64,000 nt of DNA from OCS116 sp051531935 (GTDB lineage: Bacteria > Pseudomonadota > Alphaproteobacteria > Rhizobiales > OSC116). Within the stretch, counting starts at the first letter, position 1. The number at the start of each line of letters is the position of its first letter. The notes under the pieces were generated by a model. The model had not been told where the DNA came from. It made no database searches and saw only the letters and a list, made by a program, of their open reading frames with translations. Made by a program: the position numbers and the translations under genes. The DNA is taken from positions 372,001-436,000 of the forward strand of contig JAOPTR010000007.1 in the NCBI GenBank assembly GCA_051531935.1, in the 5' to 3' direction. Shown here piece by piece: positions 1 to 9,292 of this stretch.

Positions 1-968
1 CTGCCATTTTGGAAGATACGTTAGGCGCAGCCAAAGGCACGGTCATAAACGGCACACCGTCCGAAGATTTTGGCGGCCATCATCCAGACCCCAATCCAGT
101 TTGGGCAAAGGGCCTTATGGATGAAATGTTTAGCGACACCGCGCCCGATTTTGGCGCCGCTTCAGATGGTGATGGCGACCGCAATATGATTGTCGGCTCA
201 CATGCCTATGTAACGCCATCCGATAGTTTGGCGGTTTTGGTTGCCAATGCCCATTTAGCCAAAGGCTATAAAGCAGGTCTTGCAGGCGTGGCACGCAGCA
301 TGCCAACCAGTAGCGCGGCCGATAAAGTGGCCGAAAAAATGGGCATTAAAAGCTTTGAAACCCCAACAGGGTGGAAGTTTTTCGGTAATTTATTAGATGC
401 AGGCGAAGTCACATTATGTGGCGAAGAAAGCGCAGGTACAGGCTCCAACCATGTGCGAGAAAAAGATGGCCTCTGGGCAGTGCTCTTATGGCTCAACATC
501 TTGGCTGTTCGCAAGCAATCCGTTGCCGAAATTTTGGCCGAACATTGGGCAGAATATGGCCGTAACTACTATTCACGTCACGATTATGAAGCCGTAGACA
601 GCCAAGCCGCAACCGATTTAATGGCCGATCTTGTCGCTAAATTACCAAGGTTAGCAAGTCAAAGTTTCGCAGGTTTGCAAGTGTCATCGGCCGATGTGTT
701 TTCATATACCGATCCTGTGGATGGTTCAGTCAGCCATAATCAAGGCATTCGCGTTAATTTTAAAGGCGAGGGTAGGGCGGTCATTCGTATGTCAGGCACA
801 GGCACAGAAGGCGCCACCATTCGGGTTTATCTAGAGCAATATGTCAATCAAAATGCCGATCATTTCCTAGAACCACAATCAGCATTAAGCGCCGCCAATA
901 AAGCTATTTTGGCAATCAGTGAGCTGCCACAACGCACTGGCCGCAATGCCCCAGATGTGATGACATAA
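1..968 (+). CDS. pgm: Alpha-D-glucose phosphoglucomutase, C-terminal part (5' end outside window)
   Basis: Interconverts glucose 1-phosphate and glucose 6-phosphate, linking glycolysis to sugar-nucleotide and polysaccharide synthesis in the cytoplasm. The reading frame is open to the left edge (codons begin at base 3), so the N-terminal part with the phosphoserine loop is missing. About 320 residues are visible. The metal-binding loop DGDGDR lies about 55 residues in, the sugar-binding GEESAG motif is near residue 140, and the phosphate-binding loop RMSGTGTEGATIRVY is close to the C terminus. This is the alpha-specific PGM type rather than the shorter phosphomannomutase type. A strong bidirectional terminator follows. 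The call is secure; only the start is unknown. Confidence 0.93.
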   Translation, partial: AILEDTLGAAKGTVINGTPSEDFGGHHPDPNPVWAKGLMDEMFSDTAPDFGAASDGDGDRNMIVGSHAYVTPSDSLAVLVANAHLAKGYKAGLAGVARSMPTSSAADKVAEKMGIKSFETPTGWKFFGNLLDAGEVTLCGEESAGTGSNHVREKDGLWAVLLWLNILAVRKQSVAEILAEHWAEYGRNYYSRHDYEAVDSQAATDLMADLVAKLPRLASQSFAGLQVSSADVFSYTDPVDGSVSHNQGIRVNFKGEGRAVIRMSGTGTEGATIRVYLEQYVNQNADHFLEPQSALSAANKAILAISELPQRTGRNAPDVMT

Positions 969-976
969 GCAATAAA

Positions 977-1006
977 AAAGGCAGAAAAAACTAATTTTCT
1001 GCCTTT
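977..1006. terminator. Bidirectional rho-independent terminator
   Basis: A perfect 12-bp inverted repeat (AAAGGCAGAAAA with TTTTCTGCCTTT) flanks a 6-nt loop. It lies between the convergent pgm and PEBP-like genes. A-rich and T-rich flanks on both sides let it serve both strands. Confidence 0.85.
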
Positions 1007-1027
1007 AAAATTTGTAAATTTAATGCG

Positions 1028-1549
1028 CTAAAAGCGCCCCATTGCCACATCAACTTTGGCCAATATCTTATCCACTTTAGCACCCGCCATTGTCACAGCT
1101 TTCACCACCACAACATATTCGTTGCCGCGGCCACCAGAACAAGGTGGTAAATAAGCACCTGCAGTATCCCAAGAGGGTGCTTTATGGGCAGAAAGCATTG
1201 TAAACCCATCAGGCAGATCAAATGTATGCGCGGCTACCGATGGTATATTCACACTGTCAGTACCTTTGTTAATGCCATAAATAATTTGCCCATGACCACC
1301 ATTACTCATTGGAGCATAAGAGCGGTCATCAAAAGCCAAAACCAATGCATCCGCATCCGCAGGTATATTCGCAACTGCTAGCGCAGGCGTCATGCCATTG
1401 CCGTCAAATTTATTACATTGTTGGCCTTCTGGTACGCTTTTGCCATCCCATGCAGCATCAGTAATTTCTGCGTTTAATTCTGCAGCCCAAACATTAAGCG
1501 GTAAAAGACAAGCAGTAACGCCAACGATAAGTAATTGTTTCAGTTTCAT
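1028..1549 (-). CDS. Secreted YbhB/YbcL-like (PEBP family) protein
   Basis: The 173-residue protein opens with a signal peptide of about 22 residues ending VWA-A, so export to the periplasm is expected. The body resembles the phosphatidylethanolamine-binding/Raf-kinase-inhibitor-like family. It has an N-terminal MTPALAVANIPADADALVLA stretch corresponding to the conserved PALSW...P...S..L segment, a central GGHGQIIYGI strand, and LPPCSGGRGNEYVVVVKAV matching the PPxGxGxHxYxFxVYAL segment. The family's ligand pocket is only partly conserved: the usual DPD motif reads DDRSYAP. Bacterial members have no settled function. Start is supported by GGGAG a few bases upstream of the ATG. It is a single-gene unit. 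Confidence 0.7.
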   Translation of the reverse strand: MKLKQLLIVGVTACLLPLNVWAAELNAEITDAAWDGKSVPEGQQCNKFDGNGMTPALAVANIPADADALVLAFDDRSYAPMSNGGHGQIIYGINKGTDSVNIPSVAAHTFDLPDGFTMLSAHKAPSWDTAGAYLPPCSGGRGNEYVVVVKAVTMAGAKVDKILAKVDVAMGRF

Positions 1550-1647
1550 TATAAATATCTCCCATCTTATAAGTGTCGTTTAAATATACACATAGTTCGA
1601 TGACAGTATACTCACGTTTTGTTCAACTGTAACTTCTTGACATTTCT

Positions 1648-2610
1648 TCAGGTTTCTCTATCCCAAAATACAGCATATGCAGCGTCACGGTCACTTATAA
1701 ATTTACGCGTAATCGCACAATCTCCAAAGCTGTAAAAACCATGCACAGCACCTGGGTAAACATGCAACTCCATTGGCACACCTGCCTTAGATGCCCGCGT
1801 GGCATAATCCAAATTTTCTTCCAAAAATAAATCCAAAGCACCTGTGGCAATATACACTGGCGGAATGCCCGTTAAATCATCGCGTAACGTCGGCGAAAAG
1901 TAACCATTGCTCGCGTCACTCATATCATAGTCACCACGATAATGCTTCCATCCAAATTGGTTGTAACTGCGCTTCCATATATAATGCCCTGTGGTTGGGT
2001 TGGGCGAAACTTCATCAGGGCCGCCTGTACGGTGGTCAGACATGGGGTAAATTAAAACCTGCCCTACAAGTTTAACAACGCCTTTGTCATGCGCCATTAA
2101 AGTTGTTGCCGCCGCCAAGCCGCCGCCCGCACTGTCGCCAGTAATCACAATTCTATCAGGGTCTATATTTAATTTTTTTGCATTGGCGTGCATCCACAAA
2201 AGGCCAGCATAACAATCTTCAAGTGGCGCAGGAAAAGGCGATTCTGGCGGTTTGCGATAATTAACCGATACAATCACACAATCATTATCACGCGCCATAA
2301 TCCAATTTCTATCATCATTACCTTCTGCGGCACTAAAAATATAACCACCACCATGAATGTGATAAATAGCGGGTTTTTCCAACCCACCAAGCTCACCAAA
2401 AATACGCAACTCAACATCAGGCGCACCATTTAGGCCGCTGATATATTCAATTTTTGTCGGCTTATAACCCACTTGGTCAAGGCGCGATTGCTCAATGCCT
2501 TTTTGGCGATGCGCAGCAATGGTTTCCACTCTATTATCTTCAACATTTAGTGGTTCTAAATCGTTAAGCACAGGCCATGCAGCTTTGTCGACCAAATAAT
2601 CGTAATCCAT
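1648..2610 (-). CDS. Alpha/beta hydrolase, hormone-sensitive-lipase (family IV) esterase
   Basis: A 320-residue cytoplasmic esterase/lipase that probably hydrolyses short-chain carboxyl esters. The oxyanion-hole motif HGGG (residues 86-89) and the nucleophile elbow GDSAG (Ser160) are both present, as is typical of the HSL/acetyl-hydrolase family. The likely catalytic Asp is in the GALDLFLEEN stretch and the catalytic His is in the terminal HGFYSF segment, so the triad looks complete. The ATG is preceded by GAGGGAA. The substrate cannot be read from sequence. It is divergent from the alcohol dehydrogenase at 2710, with about 100 bp of shared upstream region. Confidence 0.88.
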   Translation of the reverse strand: MDYDYLVDKAAWPVLNDLEPLNVEDNRVETIAAHRQKGIEQSRLDQVGYKPTKIEYISGLNGAPDVELRIFGELGGLEKPAIYHIHGGGYIFSAAEGNDDRNWIMARDNDCVIVSVNYRKPPESPFPAPLEDCYAGLLWMHANAKKLNIDPDRIVITGDSAGGGLAAATTLMAHDKGVVKLVGQVLIYPMSDHRTGGPDEVSPNPTTGHYIWKRSYNQFGWKHYRGDYDMSDASNGYFSPTLRDDLTGIPPVYIATGALDLFLEENLDYATRASKAGVPMELHVYPGAVHGFYSFGDCAITRKFISDRDAAYAVFWDRET

Positions 2611-2709
2611 GTTTCCCTCATTAAACTATATATATGAACGTTAACTCTGATAATAAATGACAACAGCCAAAAAACAACCTAAGTTTAAACAAAAATAAAA
2701 GGCCAATTT

Positions 2710-3750
2710 ATGCGCGCTATTGTCTATAGAAATTTCAAACAAACCCCAAAGCTAGAAATTATGCCCGACCCACAATGTGGCGATAATGGTGTGGTGATTA
2801 AAGTCGAAGCCACTGGTGTTTGCAGGTCAGATTGGCATGGTTGGATGGGGCATGATGCCGATATAATATTGCCACACATTCCAGGTCACGAATTAGCAGG
2901 CACAATTGCCGCTGTTGGCAAAAATGTAAAACAATGGCAAAAAGATGCCCGCGTTACAGTGCCATTTGTTGGCGGCTGCGGCCATTGTAAACAATGTCAT
3001 AAAGGCGATCAACAGGTTTGCGACAATCAATTTCAACCAGGCTTTACCCATTTTGGCAGCTTTGCCGAATATGTGTTTATAGATTATGCCGATGAAAATC
3101 TGGTGCAATTGCCCGATAATATGGATTTCACAACAGCCGCTTCATTAGGCTGTCGTTTTGTCACGGCATTTCGCGCTGTGGTCGATCAAGGCCGCACAAA
3201 ACAAGGTGATTGGGTGGCAGTGCATGGCTGTGGCGGTGTTGGCCTGTCGGCGATTATGATTGCAAAGGCCCAAGGCGCAAAAGTCATCGCAGTCGATATT
3301 GACGATGAAACCCTTAAATTTGCTCAATCAGTCGGAGCCGATAAAATCATCAATTCTTTAAAAATTCCCGATGTAGCCGATGCCATAAAACAACAAACAG
3401 ATGGCGGCGCAGATGTATCATTAGATGCGTTGGGCCACACTCAAACATGTATCAATTCTATTGGCTGTCTTGCCAAGCGCGGGCGCCATATTCAGGTAGG
3501 CCTAATGTTAGGCTCACATACAGCGCCCTCAATACCAATGGGTGCGGTGATTGCCAATGAGCTGGAAATTCTCGGCAGTCACGGCATGCAAGCTCATAAA
3601 TATGGGCAGATGTTTGCTATGATTGAGCAAGGTGATTTGCAACCTCATAAATTATTGGGTCAAAAAATAAACCTCGAACAATCTATTAATATATTGATGA
3701 ATATGGATAAGTTCAAAACCCATGGTGTCAGTGTCATCACTGAGTTTTAG
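2710..3750 (+). CDS. Zinc-dependent alcohol dehydrogenase family protein
   Basis: A 346-residue medium-chain dehydrogenase/reductase that oxidises an alcohol or reduces an aldehyde with NAD(P). Catalytic zinc ligands are Cys38 and the His60-Glu61 pair. The structural zinc lobe is intact with Cys90, Cys93, Cys96 and Cys104. A Rossmann glycine-rich stretch (GCGGVGLSA) lies at about residues 170-180. Length and layout are normal. The aldehyde dehydrogenase at 4642 could act on its product, but the two are on opposite strands. The 3' end overlaps the convergent DUF6544-like gene by 14 bp. Confidence 0.88.
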   Translation: MRAIVYRNFKQTPKLEIMPDPQCGDNGVVIKVEATGVCRSDWHGWMGHDADIILPHIPGHELAGTIAAVGKNVKQWQKDARVTVPFVGGCGHCKQCHKGDQQVCDNQFQPGFTHFGSFAEYVFIDYADENLVQLPDNMDFTTAASLGCRFVTAFRAVVDQGRTKQGDWVAVHGCGGVGLSAIMIAKAQGAKVIAVDIDDETLKFAQSVGADKIINSLKIPDVADAIKQQTDGGADVSLDALGHTQTCINSIGCLAKRGRHIQVGLMLGSHTAPSIPMGAVIANELEILGSHGMQAHKYGQMFAMIEQGDLQPHKLLGQKINLEQSINILMNMDKFKTHGVSVITEF

Positions 3751-4579
3751 CTTGATAGGTTATCACATGCCCATGCCAATAGGCTTCAAAACCATCAGCA
3801 TATAAATAGCTCACTTCGCCATATCCAGCAATGCGACGATCGCCAAATTGTTTGTAATCACCAATCTTAATCAACCAATCTCGGGTGATTGTTTTGCCGT
3901 TAACAGTTTCAGCAGGGCGGTCTTTGGCGCTCACTTCAATAATGTCGCCTTGTTCGTCAAAAGAAAATCTAACTTTAGCAACAGCATGCGGCAATTTCGT
4001 GCTCACACTCATATCACCATTCTCATGCTCTTGCCATGTTAGGTTTTTATTACGTATCATCGCCTCTGGCGCCCAAACAAGTTCAGCCAAATAACGCATG
4101 GCTTCAGCTTTGTCAGTTTCCAAGCCTGTATTATTAGCAAATGGAATGGAGCCAAATAACCGCACATTTAACCTGCCTTTGCCTCCAACAAAAGCGTCAA
4201 TCACTTTAAATTTTGTCAAAAAACCCATTTTTTGTTCGGCAAGCCATAAAAACTCAACTTTATCGGTCGATATAACTTGTTGTGCCACCAACTCTTGCCA
4301 CTCACCACCTTTTTCCAATCGCATTTCCGATTGTTGGGTGAGGAGTATGGTGGTTGCAATTGGCGCATTTTCGATGCCTGAGCGTTTTACAAATTTCAAT
4401 ATGGCAGCAGGTAAGCTTTGGGTCGTCGATGGGGTTCTACCAACATCCGTGGGTTCAACATTGCGCTCAACCTTTTGTATTAAACCCGCACTAAATTGGT
4501 TAAACTGATAGCTTGCTGCAATATGGGCAATCAATAACACCGCCAACAAACCCGCTATAGATAAGATAAAATTAAACAT
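3737..4579 (-). CDS. DUF6544-like membrane-anchored protein
   Basis: About 280 residues with one N-terminal hydrophobic segment (residues 2-22), probably a membrane anchor or uncleaved signal. The body carries features I associate with DUF6544: a W-x-E-L-V-A-Q-Q segment, the KVEFLWLAEQK strand, a RYLAELVWAPEAM motif near the middle, and a final strand with YWHGHV. Function of this family is unknown. I chose the ATG at 4579 over the one 12 bp upstream because a strong GGAGGTG lies just before it. The 3' end overlaps the alcohol dehydrogenase by 14 bp, so the two convergent transcripts would be complementary there. Confidence 0.7.
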   Translation of the reverse strand: MFNFILSIAGLLAVLLIAHIAASYQFNQFSAGLIQKVERNVEPTDVGRTPSTTQSLPAAILKFVKRSGIENAPIATTILLTQQSEMRLEKGGEWQELVAQQVISTDKVEFLWLAEQKMGFLTKFKVIDAFVGGKGRLNVRLFGSIPFANNTGLETDKAEAMRYLAELVWAPEAMIRNKNLTWQEHENGDMSVSTKLPHAVAKVRFSFDEQGDIIEVSAKDRPAETVNGKTITRDWLIKIGDYKQFGDRRIAGYGEVSYLYADGFEAYWHGHVITYQAKTQ

Positions 4580-4641
4580 ATTCACCTCCATAATAGAAGC
4601 GTATAAGGTTTAATCAGATATAGCCTTGACCCATATCAAGC

Positions 4642-6015
4642 TTAGCTCAACCAATCAATAAGCCTAGTCGCAAGCTTGCTATAAGGTGGTTTTAACAGGC
4701 CAGCAGCATTCAACCGCCTCTGTTTAAAAACCCCTTTTGCATGGCTGAAGGTTTTAAACCCATCTTGCCCATGATATGCGCCCATGCCACTGGCACCCAC
4801 ACCACCAAATGGCAAATCATTTTGTGCAATATGGTGCAATGTTTCATTAATAGATACGTTGCCACACAATATTTCAGCGCCCAAACGCTTTAATTCTTCA
4901 CGGTCATGGCTAAAATAATAAGCTGCAAGGGGGCTGTCGCCACCATTTACAAAATCAATTGCCTCGTCTAAATTTTTATATCCAATGATCGGCAAAATGG
5001 GGCCAAAAATTTCGCTCTGCATCACCCGCATTGTCGGTGTCACATCATCTAATATTACAGGCATCATCTTGCGCTCTACATCAGGCTCATCATAAAGCTT
5101 ATGAATGGTCGCGCCATCTTCATCAGCGGCATCCAATACATGCTGCAAACGCTCATATTGTGGCTCATTTATAATGGCTGTATAGTCATCATTCTGCATA
5201 ATGTCAGGGTATAATTCTCGACCCGACATTAACAATGCACTTCGCAACTGAGCTTTTTGAGATTCTGGTACCAATATATAATCTGGCGCAATGCAGGTTT
5301 GCCCCGCATTTAGCAATTTGCCCACCATAATGCGTTCAGCCGCTTTTTTAACGTCGTAATTCTTGCCAATTATAGTGGGTGACTTACCACCTAATTCTAG
5401 TGTTACAGGTGTTAAATTCTTAGCAGCGGCTTGCATCACATAAGAGCCAACCTTTCCAGACCCTGTAAAGAATAAATGGTCAAATGGTAACGCGCTAAAT
5501 TGAGCCGCTATGTCAGCTCCGCCTTCTACCATCGCCACATAATCTTCGGCAAATACCTGGCTTAAAATCTGTTTTATAGCTTTATTGGTATTGGGTGTGA
5601 ATTCACTGGGCTTTAATAACACTCTATTGCCCGCTGCAATGGCTGCCACTAGTGGCGCTATTGCCAATTGGAAAGGATAATTCCAAGGGCTTAATATCCC
5701 CACTATACCTTTGGGTTGGTATTCAACATAATTACCAGCAGGCATAAAATGTAGTGCAGTTGCACGCTTTTCGCGTTTCATCCATCTGCGCAAATGCCTG
5801 CGCGTGTGTTTAATCTCTAATAACACAAAACTGGTTTCGGCTAAACGGGTTTCAAATGCGCTTCTGTGGCCAAAATCTAACGATATAGCCTCTATTACCG
5901 CTTGTTCGTTGGCAATAATAGCTTGATATAATTTTTCCAAAACAGCCAATCTATTGGCAAGCTTTGGGTTGCGGTTTTTTGCAAAAGCCGCTTGTTGAGT
6001 GTCAAAAATTTCCAT
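4642..6015 (-). CDS. Aldehyde dehydrogenase, coniferyl-aldehyde-dehydrogenase type
   Basis: A 457-residue NAD(P)-dependent aldehyde dehydrogenase oxidising an aldehyde to its acid. The catalytic Cys241 is in GQTCIAPDY and the general base Glu207 in LELGGKSP. The oxyanion Asn112 is in the WNYPF motif. The shorter length and the GQTCIAPDYILVP signature fit the coniferyl aldehyde dehydrogenase/fatty aldehyde dehydrogenase branch rather than the approximately 500-residue betaine-aldehyde type. The true substrate is open. The C terminus is hydrophilic with no obvious membrane anchor. It reads divergently from the Gfo/Idh/MocA gene at 6133. Confidence 0.9.
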   Translation of the reverse strand: MEIFDTQQAAFAKNRNPKLANRLAVLEKLYQAIIANEQAVIEAISLDFGHRSAFETRLAETSFVLLEIKHTRRHLRRWMKREKRATALHFMPAGNYVEYQPKGIVGILSPWNYPFQLAIAPLVAAIAAGNRVLLKPSEFTPNTNKAIKQILSQVFAEDYVAMVEGGADIAAQFSALPFDHLFFTGSGKVGSYVMQAAAKNLTPVTLELGGKSPTIIGKNYDVKKAAERIMVGKLLNAGQTCIAPDYILVPESQKAQLRSALLMSGRELYPDIMQNDDYTAIINEPQYERLQHVLDAADEDGATIHKLYDEPDVERKMMPVILDDVTPTMRVMQSEIFGPILPIIGYKNLDEAIDFVNGGDSPLAAYYFSHDREELKRLGAEILCGNVSINETLHHIAQNDLPFGGVGASGMGAYHGQDGFKTFSHAKGVFKQRRLNAAGLLKPPYSKLATRLIDWLS

Positions 6016-6132
6016 ATAAGAAGAGTAGCTAATAAGTGATTTATGTCAATCACTGCAAATTTTTTATAAATAGTTATTGAAAAGCGGTCGTAAGTCTTTA
6101 GTTTTAAATTAACGTTAATATAAGGGTATATC

Positions 6133-7137
6133 ATGAGCGATAAAAAAATCAGATGGGGAATCATCTCAACTGCCAATATTGGTATGAAACAAGTCACACC
6201 GGGAATTATGGCATCAGAACATTCTGTAGTCACAGCCATTTCATCTCGTAATCTGCAAAGCGCACAAGCCGCAGCTAAAGAATTAGGCATCGAAAAAGCC
6301 TATGGTTCATACGAAGAAATGCTTGCCGATCCAGATATTGATGCAGTTTATAACCCATTACCTAACCATTTACATGTAGATTTAACATTACAAGCCGCAG
6401 CTGCAGGCAAACATGTATTATGCGAAAAACCAATGTCGCTCAACGTGGCCGATGCCGAGCGCCTGCGTTCAATTTCGACAGATGTCTTAGTAACCGAAGC
6501 GTTTATGGTGCGCCATCATCCACAATGGCACCGCGCATTAGAAGTGGTAAACTCAGGCGAACTTGGCGAGCTACGCAGCATTAACGTTGTATTCAGCTAT
6601 TTTAATGACAACCCAAATGATGTGCGTAACCAAGCCGATATTGGCGGCGGCGCAATTCTAGATATTGGTTGCTATGCCGTCACAGCAGGGCGCTATTTCT
6701 TCCAAGGCGAGCCAAGCCGCATCGTGTCGTTAATCGACCGCGATCCTAATTTTCACACCGATCGCACGGTTTCCGCTGTGGCCGATTTTGGCAATGGCAA
6801 ACAATTGTCATTCATGGTTTCAACTCAAATGGTCGGCAGACAAACTGTCGAAATTCTGGGCACCAAAGGCCGTTTAGAAATCATCATCCCGTTTAATGCG
6901 CCTAAAGATAAAGAAACAGCGCTTATTATAGACCATGGCCTTAACCATGATGGCAGCCTAAGTCGCCGCGAAATTATTCCTGCTTGTAATCAATACACCT
7001 TGCAGGCCGAAAATTTTGCATTGGCAATTTTGGGCGAAAAACCACTGGCATATAATGTCGATGATGCCATCCAATCCATGAAGATTCTTGAGGCCTTAGT
7101 CACAAGTGAAAAAACCAATGGTTGGGCGCAAATTTAG
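6133..7137 (+). CDS. Gfo/Idh/MocA family oxidoreductase
   Basis: A 334-residue NAD(P)-dependent sugar or polyol dehydrogenase. The N-terminal Rossmann fold starts with WGIISTANIG, and the family's catalytic Lys is in the CEKPMSLN motif (Lys99). The C-terminal alpha/beta domain has a GGGAILDIGCYAV segment containing the expected D-x-G-x-Y pattern. The closest described relatives by feel are NADP-dependent xylose/glucose-fructose type dehydrogenases, but substrate cannot be assigned. Start is supported by AAGGG 8 bp upstream. No partner genes for sugar catabolism are next to it. Confidence 0.87.
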   Translation: MSDKKIRWGIISTANIGMKQVTPGIMASEHSVVTAISSRNLQSAQAAAKELGIEKAYGSYEEMLADPDIDAVYNPLPNHLHVDLTLQAAAAGKHVLCEKPMSLNVADAERLRSISTDVLVTEAFMVRHHPQWHRALEVVNSGELGELRSINVVFSYFNDNPNDVRNQADIGGGAILDIGCYAVTAGRYFFQGEPSRIVSLIDRDPNFHTDRTVSAVADFGNGKQLSFMVSTQMVGRQTVEILGTKGRLEIIIPFNAPKDKETALIIDHGLNHDGSLSRREIIPACNQYTLQAENFALAILGEKPLAYNVDDAIQSMKILEALVTSEKTNGWAQI

Positions 7138-7315
7138 GCATTTAAAACCCTCGAAATAAATACAATAAAATGAGCGGATAAATAAGGTTTCACCAAATTT
7201 TGTTTACCGCTCGTTAACCCTGTCTGTTTATAAATTCATTTAAGCCAAACCACATATGTTTGAGCGAATGTCATCAGGATGATGGAATTTATAGACCTAG
7301 AATGGGGACAAGAAT

Positions 7316-8809
7316 ATGGTAGAAAGCATTACGCTTTCAAGTGCAGTTCGGCGCAACTTGCTAACAATGCAAAGCACAGCCGATATGATGTCAAAAACGC
7401 AAACGCGGTTGGCAACTGGCAAAAAAGTTAATTCAGCACTCGATAACCCAACAAATTTTTTCACAGCTTCAGCTTTAAACGCGCGTTCGTCCGATTTAAT
7501 GCGTTTGCAAGATAGCGTCAACAACGCGGTGCAAACCATCGAAGCTGCAGATAATGGCCTCAAAGCCATCACCAAATTAGTAGAGTCGGCACAGGGTCTC
7601 ACACGCCAAGCGTTACAAGCACCAAAGCAAACTGTCACAACGGTTGCAAGCGCATCGGGTGATGATGTTTTACCCGCAGGTTTAGGCACAAGTTCAACCG
7701 ATATTGGCGCAGCAGGCGCAGCCGTTTTAAACTTCGAACGCGATGGTACAGATTATACAGTCACGCTTGATGGCACCGAAAGCATGGATGACATCAACAC
7801 AAAAATTAACGCTGCCACACCAGCTGATATTTCAGGTTCTGTCGTTGGCGATAGTGGCTCACCAGAAAAATTTAGCCTCGATATTGGCAACCTCGGAAAC
7901 GAGATTACAATCACTTCTGTTTCAGGCGCATCATTGGCCGATTTAGGTTTGCCCACCACTCTCGCAGCATCAAATACCACATCAACCACGCCCATAGATA
8001 CCAAACCCACAAGCACATCAGCAAGTGACATTACATCGCTATCTGGCTCTCAAACGTTAACTTTTGATGTCGATGGTACGGTGCAAACCATCAATTTAAT
8101 GGGTGCCGAAAGCCTAGACCAAATTGCCGCTTCAATTTCTAGTTTAGATGGTCTAACAGGTAGCGTTGAAGCAGGCGCATCCGAGGGCGAATTTAAGCTC
8201 GTTGTTACAGCCGATGAAAATGTAAGCACATTCACTGGCGGAGGTACAGCGGCCGCCACTTTGGGTTTAACTGGCGTGGAAGATGTAGTGCAAGTGGTGA
8301 GCGCAAATGCTATGCGCACAAGTTTACAAACCGAATATAATGATTTGCTGAAACAAATTGACGGCCTCATTAATGATGCAGGTTTTAATGGCAATAATCT
8401 TTTGGCAGGCGATTCTTTAAAAGTCATTTTCAACGAGGCTGGCACAAGCAGTCTCACTCTTGGCCCACAAGATGCCTCGTCTTTAGGTCTTGGTCTAACA
8501 GCCGAAGCCAGTGGCAATTTTCAGGATAACGTAAAAGTCCAAACCACATTAGACAATCTCGATAAAGCAGTTGCAAATCTGCGTTCAAGCGCATCGTCCC
8601 TTGGCTCAAATCTATCAACCGTCGAAGCCCGTAAAGACTTCACAAAAAATATGATAAATACCCTAGAAACGGGCGCTGCCAATTTAACTCTGGCCGATAT
8701 CAATAAAGAAGGTGCCAATATGTTGGCTCTACAAACCCGCCAGCAGCTCACTACATCTGCGCTTTCTATGGCTTCACAAGAAGACCAAGCGGTTCTGCGT
8801 CTATTCTAG
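7316..8809 (+). CDS. Flagellin
   Basis: A 497-residue filament protein exported by the flagellar type III system. The conserved coiled-coil ends are present: the N-terminal D0/D1 region (residues about 1-100, with LATGKKVNSALDNPTNFF) and the C-terminal D0 region ending in LTTSALSMASQEDQAVLRLF. The variable middle holds two related modules, about residues 140-210 and 245-330. Each has a D-G-T...(I/L)...L-x-G-x-E-S-(M/L)-D-x-I pattern like flagellin IN/DUF1522-type units. A GGGGAC Shine-Dalgarno lies 6 bp before the ATG. It stands alone, with no other flagellar gene in the window. Confidence 0.93.
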   Translation: MVESITLSSAVRRNLLTMQSTADMMSKTQTRLATGKKVNSALDNPTNFFTASALNARSSDLMRLQDSVNNAVQTIEAADNGLKAITKLVESAQGLTRQALQAPKQTVTTVASASGDDVLPAGLGTSSTDIGAAGAAVLNFERDGTDYTVTLDGTESMDDINTKINAATPADISGSVVGDSGSPEKFSLDIGNLGNEITITSVSGASLADLGLPTTLAASNTTSTTPIDTKPTSTSASDITSLSGSQTLTFDVDGTVQTINLMGAESLDQIAASISSLDGLTGSVEAGASEGEFKLVVTADENVSTFTGGGTAAATLGLTGVEDVVQVVSANAMRTSLQTEYNDLLKQIDGLINDAGFNGNNLLAGDSLKVIFNEAGTSSLTLGPQDASSLGLGLTAEASGNFQDNVKVQTTLDNLDKAVANLRSSASSLGSNLSTVEARKDFTKNMINTLETGAANLTLADINKEGANMLALQTRQQLTTSALSMASQEDQAVLRLF

Positions 8810-8877
8810 ATCATCAAAAAATTCATTAGCCCACTCTGACACTATGTTTTAGGGGGACACGTCAAAGCAGGCTATGA

Positions 8878-8907
8878 ATTGTATGAAGTGTATCACATAC
8901 AATTTTT
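8878..8907 (+). terminator. Probable terminator of the flagellin gene
   Basis: ATTGTATG and CATACAAT form an 8-bp stem with a 10-nt loop, followed directly by a run of five T. The stem is AT-rich, so the terminator may be weak. Confidence 0.5.
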
Positions 8908-9041
8908 GTATATCACGCAGCCTAGCCATGCTCAGAATATTCAACAAAAACTCAATAATATTTAATTGAGATATAGATCAATCTAACAACTAACCCCAAT
9001 AGTGCTAGACGATAGATAAACCGATCCAGACGATATAAGCA

Positions 9042-9070
9042 TTGACTATGTGGGGCTTCTAGGCCAAAAT
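9042..9070 (+). promoter_or_regulatory. Candidate sigma-70-type promoter for the 12-codon frame / rsgA
   Basis: TTGACT and CAAAAT are separated by 17 bp. The -35 is good and the -10 is weak (4 of 6). It would start transcripts about 25-30 bp before the strong Shine-Dalgarno at 9092-9098. Confidence 0.3.
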
Positions 9071-9103
9071 TAAACACCAAATACTTATTTTAAGGAGGTT
9101 AAT

Positions 9104-9142
9104 ATGATTGTACTTTCTCTAAAGCTGGCGGCTTTGGTCTAA
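9104..9142 (+). CDS. Candidate 12-residue leader peptide with consensus Shine-Dalgarno
   Basis: A full AAGGAGG (9092-9098) lies 5 bp before an ATG that opens a 12-codon frame (MIVLSLKLAALV) ending in TAA. The peptide is hydrophobic with one Lys. Its last codons lie in a small stem (AAAGC/GCTTT, 9121-9135). It sits about 170 bp upstream of rsgA on the same strand. It could be a translated leader, a relic, or a chance frame. Nothing known matches it. Confidence 0.3.
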   Translation: MIVLSLKLAALV

Positions 9143-9292
9143 ACAATCGTTGAATATAAGGCACAAAATATACGCCTTTTATGTTATTTTAAACGATCTT
9201 TGTTTTAGATCATTGGAATTTGTTAAATCGGCTCATTTGCACTATTTAACAACATATATTCGCACGTCCAGCACATCGCATATCAGAATAAA

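Noticed and set aside
4760..4810. A GCCACTG string resembling a cobalamin-riboswitch B12 box
   Set aside because: It lies inside the aldehyde dehydrogenase coding sequence without the other conserved riboswitch segments.
6104..6118. A TTAA-N7-TTAA match upstream of the Gfo/Idh/MocA gene
   Set aside because: It lacks the CC extension and overlaps the ribosome-binding region; a few such AT-only matches are expected by chance in this composition.
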